From Scolanthus callimorphus (lineage: Eukaryota; Cnidaria; Anthozoa; Actiniaria; Edwardsiidae): a stretch of DNA of 64,000 bases. The DNA lies in assembly GCA_033964015.1 (NCBI GenBank), contig CM066924.1:6802251-6866250 (forward strand), read 5' to 3'. A model generated the notes under the pieces. It was not told the origin of the DNA, did not search any database, and saw only the letters and a list, made by a program, of their open reading frames with translations. Shown piece by piece: positions 29,096 through 39,738 of this stretch (its first letter is position 1; the number at the start of each line of letters is the position of its first letter). Made by a program: the position numbers and the translations under genes.

Positions 29096-31332
29096 ATAAA
29101 ATCGAATCTCTTCAAGAGAACAACCCACAGGAATACTGGAAGTTGGTCAATTTAATAAAAGGTAAAAGTGATAAAGGTGTGTCAACGGATATCCCTGCGG
29201 ATGAATGGTTTAACTATTTCAAAGGGCTCAATACTGTTTCCTTTCCGGATGTCGGTAGAAGCGTTGAAACTAGTTTTGTTAGTGATTTTGAGACCTGGGC
29301 TGCTAATGGAAATGAGATTTTAGATGCTCCGGTATCCGCTGAAGAAGTTTGTCGTGTTGCGAAAAAACTGAAAAACAGAAAAGCGAGTGCACGTGATGTT
29401 CTAAACAATGAGATGATTAAGCAGTGTGTCGGTCCTTTATCGCCATATTTTACACGATTATTCAATATAATACTTTCTCGAGGTTTTTTCCCGAGGGTCT
29501 GGTCAGAAGGGCTCATAGTGCCAATTCATAAGTCTGGAGATAAATTGGATCCTGGTAATTATAGAGGCATTTGTGTCAGTAGCTGTTTGGGGAAGTTCTT
29601 TACGCTAATTTTGAACGATCGGTTGACGAGGTTCTTGGAGGAAAATGGGCTTATGAATGTCAATCAGATAGGTTTTAGGAAGGGCTTTAGGACCACAGAC
29701 CATGTATTGGTTCTCAAATCCCTTCTTGAGTACTACAAGGTGAAGAAAAAGCCGTTATTTACGTGTTTTGTGGATTTTAGGAAGGCTTACGATAGTGTAT
29801 GGCGCGAAGGTCTCTTTTATAAGGTTATTCGATCTGGGTGCAGCAAGAATTTTGTTCGGATTCTTTTAAATATGTATTCGTCAGTCCAGTCGTCCGTGAA
29901 ACTAAAGGAGGGACTCACGCCTTTTTTCCGTTCAGATATAGGGGTTAAACAGGGCTGCAATCTTAGTCCAACATTGTTTAATATGTTCCTCAATGATTTA
30001 CCAGATATCTTTAGTGGTGATTCGTGCCGGCCAGTTTCTTTGAACGGTTTCCCTTGTAACTGTTTGTTATATGCTGATGACTTGGTGATATTCTCTGAGA
30101 CAGAGGCGGGCTTACAGTGTTGTCTACACCGTTTGAGTGTTTATACGAAAAAATGGAAACTGTCTGTCAATATGAAGAAATCCAAAGTTATGGTGTTTGG
30201 CACTCCGGCGATACGGCGTCCATTCTTGCTTTCTCGCTGGACTCTTGGTGAAGACTATTTAGGATGTGTGGATGAGTATGTATACTTAGGGATAACTTTA
30301 CACGTCTCAGGTAACTTTAAACGTGCCCGAAAACGTCTCTTTAATAAGGCCTTAAGGGCGTATCATAGTTTATTTGCTAAGTTTACAAATCTTGAGAGAG
30401 TACCAATAAGAGTGATGTTAAAACTCTTCTCGTCACTAGTGCTTCCGGTTTTATTGTATAATTGCGAGATCTGGGGTGTATATGAATTAGGTCGAACGCC
30501 AAATTTTGATTTGTTTAAAGATAAACTCTTTAAGAACATAGGTGACATAGAGCGACTTCATCTCAAATTTTGTAAGAGGCTGCTTGGCGTGCACAACAAA
30601 TCCGTAAACATAGGCGTGTATGCAGAGATGGGTAGAAGACCCCTAATCATTACAATTATGACTAGGGTTGTTAAATATTGGTTGCGAGTTTCTAATAATA
30701 TATATAAGGACACACTAGTTGGAAAGGCGGCAAGGGGGTGTATACAGTCTGATTCTCAGGGAAGTATTATTACAGATTACCTATTGAAATTAGGAGGTTT
30801 TGGGAGTTTAAATGACCTTGCGATCCCGTTTGAAAGAATTAATTCAATCTCGAATAGGGTAAATGATTCCTTGAATAAATGTTATGATCATGAATGGAAG
30901 TGTCAGATCCAACTGTCTAGAAAGCTTAAAACTCTGAATCTTGTAAAACCGCGTTTAGAATTTTCCTGTTATCTGTTTAAAATTGCAAATGTTCAATACA
31001 GAAAGGCGGTGGCGAGATTTAGGCTTTCAGCTCATCGATTTCCGGTTGAATCTGGGAGATATTCAGGACTTGACCATGACTCGCGAATATGTACACTGTG
31101 TAACCGAAATGAGATTGGTGATGAACAACACTATTTTTCCTTCTGTTGTAATGATAAGATTTTACCAATCAGAAGTCAATTTTTACATGATGTGAAAGAG
31201 ATCAATCCAACTTTTAATTTTTTTAGTTGTAAAGATCTCTTTCTGTATTGTATCTCAATGAATGACGAATCGATCATTAATCGGACAGCTAAATTTATCA
31301 ATGATTTAATGTACCAGTATGATCTACTATGA
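29048..31332 (+). CDS. LINE ORF2, reverse transcriptase part
   Basis: The frame is open from just after TAA at 29047-29049. RT motifs appear in order: fingers with GFRKGFRTTDH, motif A FVDFRKAYDSV, motif B GVKQGCNLSPTLFN, the catalytic YADD at 30070-30081, then the thumb. The C-terminus has CTLC...HYFSFC, a zinc-knuckle-like group. With the upstream endonuclease it would form a protein of about 1170 residues, a normal LINE ORF2 length. One frameshift separates the two, so this copy is probably not autonomous unless it is recoded. Confidence 0.9.
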
Positions 31333-31432
31333 TTTTAGTACAGTTTTTCCATTTCTCTTAATGTTTGTATGATGTATTGTATGTATTCTCATGTATCGAT
31401 AACGGTATAAGTAGAATAAATTTCTCTCTCTG

Positions 31433-32851
31433 TGAACACAAGCAAAGCAAATATAAGAGAGATTATATGAAAAGGTGAGTTACCCCGCCGAACCGTGGTC
31501 CCCCACCTCTTTGTGGAAACCGGAAGGGCCTTAATAAAAGATGGTACATGTAATAGTATCAAAAAACATTTATTCTCATTTTTTGTTACTGGTAACCTAA
31601 TGCTGTTCTGTTTCTCAGTTTCACACACCTGCCAAAAATGCATTACCAGATGCCAAATATGATTTGGCTGTAAGTTATACATAAACTGCCCTTTCGTGTC
31701 CGTTCATATGGAAAAAAAGCACTGCAGTGAACATTTCTCCCATTTTCTTCCATTTATTCTTTATCAGGGGGAGGGGGCTTGATCAGAAACACTCGAAATG
31801 TTAAAACAATTTTCCACACAGAGTTTAAAAACATTTTTGCCCACCTCCCCCTCCCCCCATGCCAAATAACAAAAATAAAGATACCTCCTCCTTACCACAC
31901 ACTAAAAAGGCTTAAATGATGTGAAATAAAAATGGATAAGAGAATAACAGTAACAGGAAAGGAGGGTTGCTATTAGAGATGTGCTAAGTCATATTATTTG
32001 GTTGTGTATGATATTAGCAAATTGCTATGCATCACAGAGTGTAAATCTATAATAATCAACTTCTGACCTACATCTAATTTGCTAACATTAAATTCAAGCC
32101 CCCCCCCCCCCCCCCCCACCCCCCACCCCCTTTTTAATTGCACAAAAATTTCAGGGGCCCCTTTGTGGTGCAGTAACAAAATTTTATTGGTATGTATTTA
32201 AGAGTTATTATTATTTTTTGGATAGTTTACAACATGAGCAGCCATGTTGTATCAGATTTACAACATGAGTTGCAGGCAGGTGATGTAGATCTGATAACAC
32301 AGATGCTGATGTTGTGAACTACTTAAAAATGCTGAGATGTCATTCATTGCTTGTAAATTTGGCAGAGCTTTAAGATATCTTTCATGGTAGTTGCTATGCA
32401 AATAAGTTACAACCACTAGTGGCTGTTCAAGAGGCTACGATCCTATGATTATTATTTCTTTTGTGTTATTCTTATTAATAATTCATGATTTTTTTTTAAA
32501 TTTTGAGAAAGTTTGCTTGTGACAGCCTGTAACTTGGTTCCATTATTGGGATTTAGAAATAAAAAAATAAGGTTAATGTGCACCAGATTACTGCCAAATA
32601 CTTTTTCCAATTTCACCCTCCTGAAACACTAGGTGGGAATCTTATTAAGTACAGTTCAAAACACACAATAAAGATTTTAAAAATTAATAAAGACCTGTTA
32701 TTATTACTATATCTGTTAAAAAATGTTAAAGGTAAATGTAAACCTATTCCAACAGTCTATATCACTCTTCTTTCCACCCAAAGGCAGTTGCTATGCTCTC
32801 TGGCCTGCGGTGTTTGCAGTCGGCGGATTTCCATCAGGGGCTCTAATCGTG
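31433..32851. other. Non-coding stretch inside the 15.6-kb insertion
   Basis: AT-rich with a C-homopolymer tract at 32099-32130. No gene recognised. Confidence 0.5.
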
Positions 32852-33108
32852 TATAATTAACAATTATTCCTCGAGCCCGAATGGACTCAGAGGCCGCATG
32901 AGGGCAAGAGCAATAATTGTTTTAGTCAAATCACACTAGAGGTCAATGTGTATTGCCAAAAAATGTTTTTGTTCTGGTCATTTCCATTTTCTGCCTTTCA
33001 AATCCGACACTTTTCGCTACTAGTAGGCTATAACTTTTAAAAGCCTACTAGTAGCTCAACCAATCAGAACGCAGCATTGATAATAGACCACTAGTGTGAT
33101 TTGACTAA
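32852..33108. mobile_element. Composite MITE (TTAGTCAAATCACACTAG family)
   Basis: 32922-33108 has inverted ends TTAGTCAAATCACACTAG. The adjacent block ATTATTCCTCGAGCCCGAATGG (32855-32900) accompanies it. The same two-part composite occurs inverted at 57124-57425, and the second part alone at 46535-46612. Confidence 0.75.
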
Positions 33109-34577
33109 TGTTAGTTGATGCTAGTTTGAACAGCATATCCAATCCAAGCAATAGTGAAGCTGCAGTTACATTAATCTCTATCCAAAGCATTGAAAATTAT
33201 GTTAAAGACAATGGAAACCAATAATATATCACTGAGAGAGAAAAGAAAATGTTTCATTCCTGCCTCAGATAACCCCATATGGGTACATTTTAGACACAAG
33301 TATGCCACATGGCATAATTAGATATTGTAATGGCAATGCAAATTTGTACCATGGCCCTTTTGTTGTGTACAAGAAACACTAACTACTTTTCAGTACCATA
33401 AGTCAATTTCCTGCCGCTTGGAAATCCAAGAGTAAAAAGATCAAGACTCCACCACCATCGATTGCCACAACAGGAATTTGCAGCGAGCAGAGATTTCCTC
33501 ATCGTGTCGATCGAAAAATTCGTTTTGGTGGATGTTTGTATATCTGTGAATCAGAAAAGGATGTCTTGCTTTATGCAAAATGACAGGCGTTTTGTAGCTT
33601 TTCTCTCTAGTTTTGATTTTTCAATGCCGCCCACTTGCAGAAAATAAGCTGATGTTTTCCCTACGCAGGACGGAAGCGTTTTATTAGCCTTCGTTGTTGA
33701 AAACTATAATAATAATACTAGAATTCTCTAGATTTTTAGGGTCGCATATAAAACTGGAAAAAGCTAAAAACTGTCAAAAACAATTTGAGTCCCGACTAAT
33801 CCGCGAACTTTTGGATTCACGTTCTGCTCGATAAACAAACATGACAAACTTTAGCTTACCTTTCTTCCGAGTAGCTTTTTTCTCCCGTGCAGAAACAACT
33901 TCAGTGTTTATCCTGCTCGAAACTTGGGACCGTCCTGCCATCTCCCTATAAACAAAGTGTTATCCAGGTCAGTCTTCTTGGTTTTTTCCCGGGAGACGGA
34001 GCGAAAAATCTTCGGGAGACTTGACGTCCCTGAGTTTGAACCACGAATGTTGCATGGCCGCCAAATAATTTCTCCAAATCAAACAACAAGAAGCCAAACA
34101 ACGAACGAAAACTCACCTTTTCCGTGCCGTAGTTTCCAAGGTAGAATAATTTCTCCTTGAAAAAGCCGCTGCAAGCTTACAGTATATCTAAAACGCCACA
34201 GACTTGTCAAATGAAACCCCGAAGAATGGCGAATGACCAGTTACAACTTTACAACTTCGCCAGAAACTCTCACTTGTCCGCCTTCTTTTTGAACAAGAAG
34301 AAACTTTCTTGATTTCTACAGACACTTGTCGTCCCGACACATTTGCGTAGTAAGGTTCTAGTTGGTTCTCCAGTCGCTTGCAGTAGTATTTTATTCATTG
34401 GCGGCGATCGGAAAACCGAATAATCAGTGATAAGCATAATATTTGCCGTATTTGGGTTCACTGTAATGTGACGTCACGTTCATGTGAGCATCCCCCCCCT
34501 GACCACCCAATGTCTCCCCCCCTGACCACCGACTTCCCTCCCCCCTCATTTTGAGTTTGTTTCGCCCGGCTCCATCT

Positions 34578-34622
34578 TGTGACGTCGCGGCCGCGCGACG
34601 TTGTGACGTCACGGCCGCGCGA
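34578..34622. promoter_or_regulatory. Duplicated CRE-like GC box, possible promoter
   Basis: The unit GTGACGTCRCGGCCGCGCGAC occurs twice in tandem (about 23-bp period). The second copy contains a full TGACGTCA, the CREB/ATF site. A TATA-like CTATAAAAA follows at 34642-34650, about 10 bp before an ATG. Promoter function is inference. Confidence 0.4.
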
Positions 34623-34822
34623 CAACAAGCCAGGCGAAGGCGACTATAAAAATCAAGAGATGGCTGCGAAAGAGGTTGGCTTCACAGACACGCGCGGAAA
34701 ATTCTGCTTGACGTTGAAAAATGACTTCGACCCCTTTGCGATCCTTTGCGTTATTCAGGTATTGGGTACCCTGTGGATTTTGTATCGTACACTCTATTTG
34801 CGATCATTTTGACGCCTTTTTC

Positions 34823-34872
34823 TTAGGTATGGTGCTCCGCTCTGCGGCCTTCGGCCGCTAAGGAGCTCCGCT
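34823..34872. repeat. GC-hairpin repeat, copy 2
   Basis: The same flanks as 2223-2275 (GGTATGGTGCTCCGCT...AGGAGCTCCGCT) with a shorter perfect hairpin GCGGCCTTCGGCCGC at 34844-34858. Confidence 0.7.
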
Positions 34873-35086
34873 ATAATGCAAAAATCTATCCATTTGCTTC
34901 ACCAACTGATCAGAATATAACATCACTTCCTTACAGATAGGGATGTTGATAAAGTTTATGGTTCTGGGAATGCCTCACCACGTAGTAAAGCGCATATACA
35001 CCCGAGCCGTGCCATTAAATTTGGTACCCGTACCACTTTTTATCCGAGCCGTGCTAAAAAATCCCTTCTGCGTAAATGAGCCTTAA

Positions 35087-35792
35087 GGTATGAGTATACC
35101 TTTGAGGGGTATCGCGGGAAAAAAATTCGCATCGCGTCACAATTTACACCACAGCCGTCGTTCATACATCATTTTAAAGCTAAAAGGTTGGTCTATCTGA
35201 TGAACAATTTTGTTCTCATTATATTGTACATGAACATATCTTTTTTAGCCCCAAGGAAAAATGTACCGACTTTCTTTAAAAAGTTCCAGCTTCTTCCAAT
35301 TAAATTACTCAGCTCCAAATTTAAGCAAAATCTATTCTTTAGAAGGCGATCTAAAAAAAGGTGTGCGGGATTTTTGATTTTCCTTTCAAAACAAATTTTA
35401 TACTAATTTTTGTGTTAGCATTGCCAAAAATATCGATTTTCAACCTGTTTTACGTGATATTTCCGCAAATACGTAAAATATCAATAATCCCGCACACCTT
35501 TTTTCAGATCGCCCTATAAGGAATACATTTTGCGGAAATCTGGAGCTTTTAACATTAACTGGAAGTGGCTGGAGCTCTTCAAAAGCCAAAATTGGTACTT
35601 TTCCTGTGAAGCACAAAACGACGAAAACAATCCATCAAAGTAACGTTGCATAGAAATATACCACTTAGTAAGTAAGGCTGTTCCATAAGCTTTAAAACGA
35701 TATATGAATGGCCCATGTGGTGTAAATAATGACGCGACAGTGATTTTTTTCGCGAAAAAATGACATCTCTCGCGCAAAGGTATACTCATACC
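35087..35792. mobile_element. TTAA foldback element (GGTATGAGTATACC)
   Basis: 706 bp with termini GGTATGAGTATACCTTTG and its complement, flanked by TTAA at 35083-35086 and 35793-35796. Further inverted pairs inside (GGCGATC...GTGTGCGGGA near 35345 with TCCCGCACAC...GATCGCC near 35490) show a full-length foldback. Like the element at 14503, its first 14 bp form a small palindrome. Confidence 0.85.
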
Positions 35793-36072
35793 TTAAGTGC
35801 AACTTTACCAGACAGGGCGGGAATCAATAGATGCAGCAAGGAATGAAATAGAACCGTTTAAACATGCCCGGCACAATATGTTCCTGGAACCCAAGTGCAA
35901 GGACTTCAAACTCATACATTTCCCTTTTGTGGTTTACACTAGAACGCCAGTGCAGACGCAAGCATATGAGCATCAAGTTGTCGCGTTCCCTTGAACATGG
36001 GCTTGCTTCTAGTGTGAATCAGGTGAACACAAGCGCTGATTTTAGGCCTGCGCTTACGTCGCTATGATTCAC

Positions 36073-36790
36073 GCTTGCCTTGCGCTTACGTCCTGTACTT
36101 GCGTCATGCGCTTGCGTCCTGTGCTTGCGTCCTGTACTTGCGTCCTGTGCTTGCGTCCTGTGCTTGTGTGCTGTGCTTGCGTACTGCGCTTACGTCGTGT
36201 GCTTGAGTCCTGTGCTTGCATCTTGTGCTTGCGTTCTGTACTTGCGTCCTGCGCTTGCGTCCTGTACTTGCGTCCTGTGCTTGCGTCCTGTGCTTGCGTC
36301 CTGTGCTTGCGTCCTGTGCTTACGTCCTGTACTTGCGTCCTGTGCTTGCGTCCTGTCCTTGTGTCCTGTGCTTGCGTCCTGTACTTGCGTCCTGTGCTTG
36401 CGTCCTGTGCTTGCGTCCTGTGCTTGCGTCTTGTGCTTACGTCCTGTACTTGCGTCCTGTGCTTGCGTCCTGTCCTTGCGTCCTGTACTTGCGTCCTGTG
36501 CTTGCGTGCTGTACTTGCGTCCTGTGCTTGGGTCCTGTACTTGCGTCCTGCGCTTGCGCCCAGTGCTTGCGTCCTGTGCTTGCGTCCTGTGCTTGCGTCC
36601 TGTGCTTGCGTCCTGTGCTTGCGTCCTGTGCTTGCGTCCTATGCTTGCATCCTGTGCTTGCATCCTGTGCTTGCGTCCTGTACTTGCGTCCTGCGCTTGC
36701 GTCCTTTACTTGCGTCCTGTGCTTGCGTCCTGTGCTGACTGCTGAGGCTTCCTGCACTTGCGTCCTGCGCTTGCTTCATGTGCTTGCGTT
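36073..36790 (+). repeat. 13-bp minisatellite with 117-bp higher-order unit
   Basis: About 55 copies of GCTTGCGTCCTGT and single-base variants. A distinctive run of variants (GCTTACG, GTACTTGCG, GTCCTTG) at 36318-36365 recurs 117 bp later at 36435, which is nine units, indicating segmental amplification. Because 13 is not a multiple of three and the unit lacks stops, several frames stay open. These are not genes. The flanking sequence resembles the repeat at 45325-45410. Confidence 0.92.
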
Positions 36791-37077
36791 CCAGTGAGTA
36801 CCGTTTTTTTCTGCCGACCGCAAAATATCACGCAAGTCGAAAAGGACATCCCTAGTCCCAAAGTCAGGCGTCGGTCGCTGGCCCGCAATATTGAAAGCAC
36901 TTACAGTTGATACAGAGTTAATTTCGATATTGCTTGAGAAAGAAGCGCTAAAATGCTATCAAGGTTCTCTCGAATCTGATACTGTTATGTGGATAGGTGT
37001 TGTGAGGGGGGATTCATGGGTGGTGGTAGTGAGGGCGAGGTTGCTGCAAGTGCAAGACTAGCCAGCCGCGGTGTATA

Positions 37078-37249
37078 GAGCAGATTTCGTATGACTGTGA
37101 AAAGTACCTTGACACGGCGCGGCACTGTCACGGTGGCGATACGAAACCTGGCCTGCTGTAGATACCGAACGAAACCGCGTAGTCGCGATACGGTCCATAC
37201 GGCGTGGTACAACTCTTTCGCGGTACTTTTCACCATACGAAATCTGCTC
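37078..37249. mobile_element. MITE with TA duplication (GAGCAGATTTCGTATG)
   Basis: A terminal inverted repeat of about 28 bp (GAGCAGATTTCGTAT...AAAAGTACC) with TA at 37076-37077 and 37250-37251. 172 bp, non-coding. Confidence 0.78.
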
Positions 37250-37251
37250 TA

Positions 37252-38304
37252 TCATCAGTTGTGTAGTGTAAACTACACACGCACCCCGGGGATGGTGCTA
37301 CACTGACTTTTCGGTAGGGGTGTGCCGCCAAGGTCTCAAAACTTGACCCTATCAGATACCAAAAATTATCGTTTTTAAAACCCTACCGTAGACCTACGGT
37401 CAAAATTGTATAGCATATCAAGATAGTAGTGTCGCCTTTCTAGATATTGACCGGGCTTCCTGTGGTATCTTGTCTAACTTGTTGCCAGGCTTTTGACCGT
37501 GAACACAAGAGTGGAAAATGCACATAGCATCTTTCCTCGAGTATATTTGAGTTTTGGTTGAGTTTTAAGCTTTCTAAGCCAATAAAAATAGTGAAAAAGT
37601 TACTGGGATTCTTCGATATTTCCTTATAAGGAAGTTGGAGAATGTCGACACTTTTTCAAAGGAACTATCTTGATATGGGTGGTCAAATTGGTCGCAATCA
37701 AAACGGCATTTTGATAATCATGAAAAGGTTTCAAAATTAACCACTTTTCCACTAATTGCGGCACAACTTTGATCGAAATTTGTTTGCATCTGGGTAGCCA
37801 AAAGATGAGCATCAGATGATAAAGACGATCTTACGAATTCAGAAAATGCCAGTTTATTACTCTTATGATTACCAAAAGGCGAGAATTGCATCTGTCACTT
37901 TCAAATTATTGTTGAGGACGACCAATATCAACGAAAGTAAAAACTCCTATTTTATATGCGTATTTCCCTTACGATTTTGACCTAATGCTCGTATATCGCC
38001 CCTTAAATCTTCCTAAGAAAACTGCTAGTCTCAAGAATAAAATACTCAAAAAGAGTCACATATATTAGAAGAATGTTAAAGAAGACACAAAATATATATT
38101 TCTTTGAGATCAGATAAAATAATTGCTCGGTTTCCAGCGAAATAGCTCAACTTCCGGTTACAGCCTCGTTTCCATGCTAAAGGAAAAGAGTCATATTCTA
38201 AACTGTTAAATTTGGAGGCGTTCCACCGCACGGATGCAGTAGGACTTTTAGTATGTTGTTTATGATGGTAATTACTATTGAATTGTGAAGAGAGAGCTTC
38301 TGTT
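37252..38304. other. Right core of the 15.6-kb insertion, no gene
   Basis: AT-rich. Weak inverted similarity exists between 37410-37440 and 37655-37680 (ATATCAAGATAGT). No gene seen. Confidence 0.5.
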
Positions 38305-38346
38305 GCAATTAGTTCTAGGTCTATCCGTAAATGTACTGGACTATAT

Positions 38347-39166
38347 ATACTTTTTCATAGCAAACATGGCCGTCTCCGATTTCCTGACAGTGATGTTTTC
38401 TCCTTCACATTTGCTTTTACATATGACTGGTTAGCTTGCTTGGATACCGGGAACAGGTACATTTAACATCATAACATGTAAACTGTTCCATTGGCTGTTG
38501 TATGTGTCCCCTGCTGTTTCTGTTTTCACACTCTTCATAATAACAGTTGAGCGGTACCGAGCGGTAGCGTCCAAAGCACAAGTGTCCCCCCTGAAAACAC
38601 GAACTCTGATTCTGTTAAACATTACACCTTGGCTGAGTTCCGGGGTGATAGGCATACCGGTCATGATTGACGCACAAGTTTGGATGACCGGCAATTCTGT
38701 GCCAATTTGTGGACCCAAGGCCGGCCAATGGTTTCAGTTATATAGTATTATCTACTACACCGCTGGCTGGTTTGTAATATTCGCAATCCTCGTTATCAAC
38801 GTTGTTTTGCTGAAGAAAATCAATAACTCATGTGGGACTCTGCAACTGCCTCCCGCCAAAGAAAAGAAGAGAATCAAAGTGTTCAAACGCGCTTCGCGAA
38901 TGGTTCTCGTGTCTTTGCTGCTGTACACACTTTGTGTGATGCCTCGTGTTACCATGTTGATAGTTTCGTACATCGCACTGGCTGTAGATTACACTGCTAT
39001 ATTCTTTCCATTGATTTTGGACACCGTCTCGTATTACTTGATGCACGCCAATTACGTCTTAAGCCCACTAGTTTATTTTGTCTTTTTGAAGGACTTTAGG
39101 GATGTTCTCTGCGCAAAGTGCAGGAAGTTGACTCAGGCAGAGAATCCAAGGAATGAGATACAATAA
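38347..39166 (+). pseudogene. GPCR copy 2, C-terminal fragment with premature stop
   Basis: This continues the receptor from TM2 to the C-terminus in the same orientation as 22582-22781. TAG at 38432-38434 replaces the TCG (Ser) codon found in the intact receptor. Downstream the frame is open for the remaining 240 or so residues, with ERY and SPLVYF preserved. The gene is therefore disabled twice, by the insertion and by the nonsense change. Confidence 0.92.
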
Positions 39167-39229
39167 ATTATATTCTATACAAACCATCAAATGCAGCACA
39201 CTTCGTTCAGAATTGCATAAAAGGGAATG

Positions 39230-39735
39230 AATGGTGTATAAAACATTGATAGAGACACGTATTTAGTGATCATGACTTGAACACCTGAGATAAATACGTT
39301 TCGAGTCAGCTACAACTCTTGTTGAACATCATGCCATGCAAGAATTCTTAACTGTGGTTTGAAAACAAGCTGCACGTCTTGCTAACTAATGTACTCTGGT
39401 ATCGATTCTTGAGGCGTCGCCCGACAGTACAGCAAGAGTGATACTCAAGGACAATGAACAAAACGTAACAAGAACTTTCAAACGGAGTTTGTTTGTTAAG
39501 GCCTGGCTTCCATAGAGTCTCCATGGAAATTGGAATTACTCTTTTGTTTTCACGGTTGACCGGTACGACAGATAAGACTATATGGGACTAGGCTTTAAGC
39601 AGGGACGTCACATGGTTAAAGGAGCACAACCACATTCTATATAGTCATCTCTTCAGTTTGTCTGTGCACAAAGATGAACAAAATTGCTAGAGCTACGGAA
39701 GAATACAAAGTCCGAAAGTGTTCATGAGCCTCTGT
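39230..39735. other. Non-coding stretch with a MITE copy
   Basis: 39500-39596 is a diverged relative of the MITE at 5479-5566 (AGGCCTGGCTTCC...TAGGCT, flanked by TTA). Nothing else recognised. Confidence 0.5.
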
Positions 39736-39738
39736 TTA

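Larger units (their letters stand above)
25500..31432 (+). mobile_element. Near-complete CR1/L2-type LINE
   Basis: A 5' UTR, ORF1 (25607-27727), an 87-bp spacer, ORF2 (27815-31332 with one frameshift near 29050-29065) and a short 3' UTR with AATAAA at 31415-31420. The esterase-bearing ORF1 plus APE endonuclease and RT is the layout of the CR1/L2 group. The 5' boundary is approximate, and no target duplication was recognised. The intact long frames mean a recent insertion within the 15.6-kb element. Confidence 0.88.
33109..35082. other. Unassigned core with a GC/CRE-rich block
   Basis: Mostly non-repetitive. On the minus strand a 27-codon frame (33941 to 33860) starts MAGRSQVSS and ends at a consensus donor G|GTAAGC. 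On the plus strand a 33-codon frame from 34660 starts MAAKEVGF and ends at CAG|GTATTG. The two are about 700 bp apart and divergent. No downstream exons were recognised, so these are only exon-like. Confidence 0.35.
22782..38343. mobile_element. 15.56-kb insertion splitting the second GPCR copy
   Basis: The ends are inverted: TAGTCCAGTACAT then ACCTAGAACTAATTGCAAC at the left, and the complements at the right (38305-38343). Weaker similarity continues for more than 100 bp. TAT is present on both sides (22779-22781, 38344-38346), whereas the intact receptor has it once. The content is a LINE, several MITEs, a TTAA foldback and a minisatellite, leaving roughly 7 kb of unassigned core. No transposase, integrase or polymerase B motif is seen. 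It is either a large decayed DNA transposon inflated by nested insertions, or a smaller transposon plus later expansion. Confidence 0.75.

Noticed and set aside
36064..36797. Long overlapping reading frames of Cys/Leu-rich repeats on both strands
   Set aside because: They come from a stop-free 13-bp tandem unit read in several frames. No start context, splice site or family supports a protein.
22782..38343. Polinton/Maverick element
   Set aside because: The size and AG-like ends are suggestive, but the duplication is TAT and not 6 bp, and no polymerase B, integrase, ATPase or protease frame was seen.
22779..38346. The 15.6-kb segment as a large intron of GPCR copy 2
   Set aside because: The junctions are CCTAT|TAGTCC and GGACTA|TATATAC with no GT-AG. 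The intact copy has no intron, and a TAT duplication is present.
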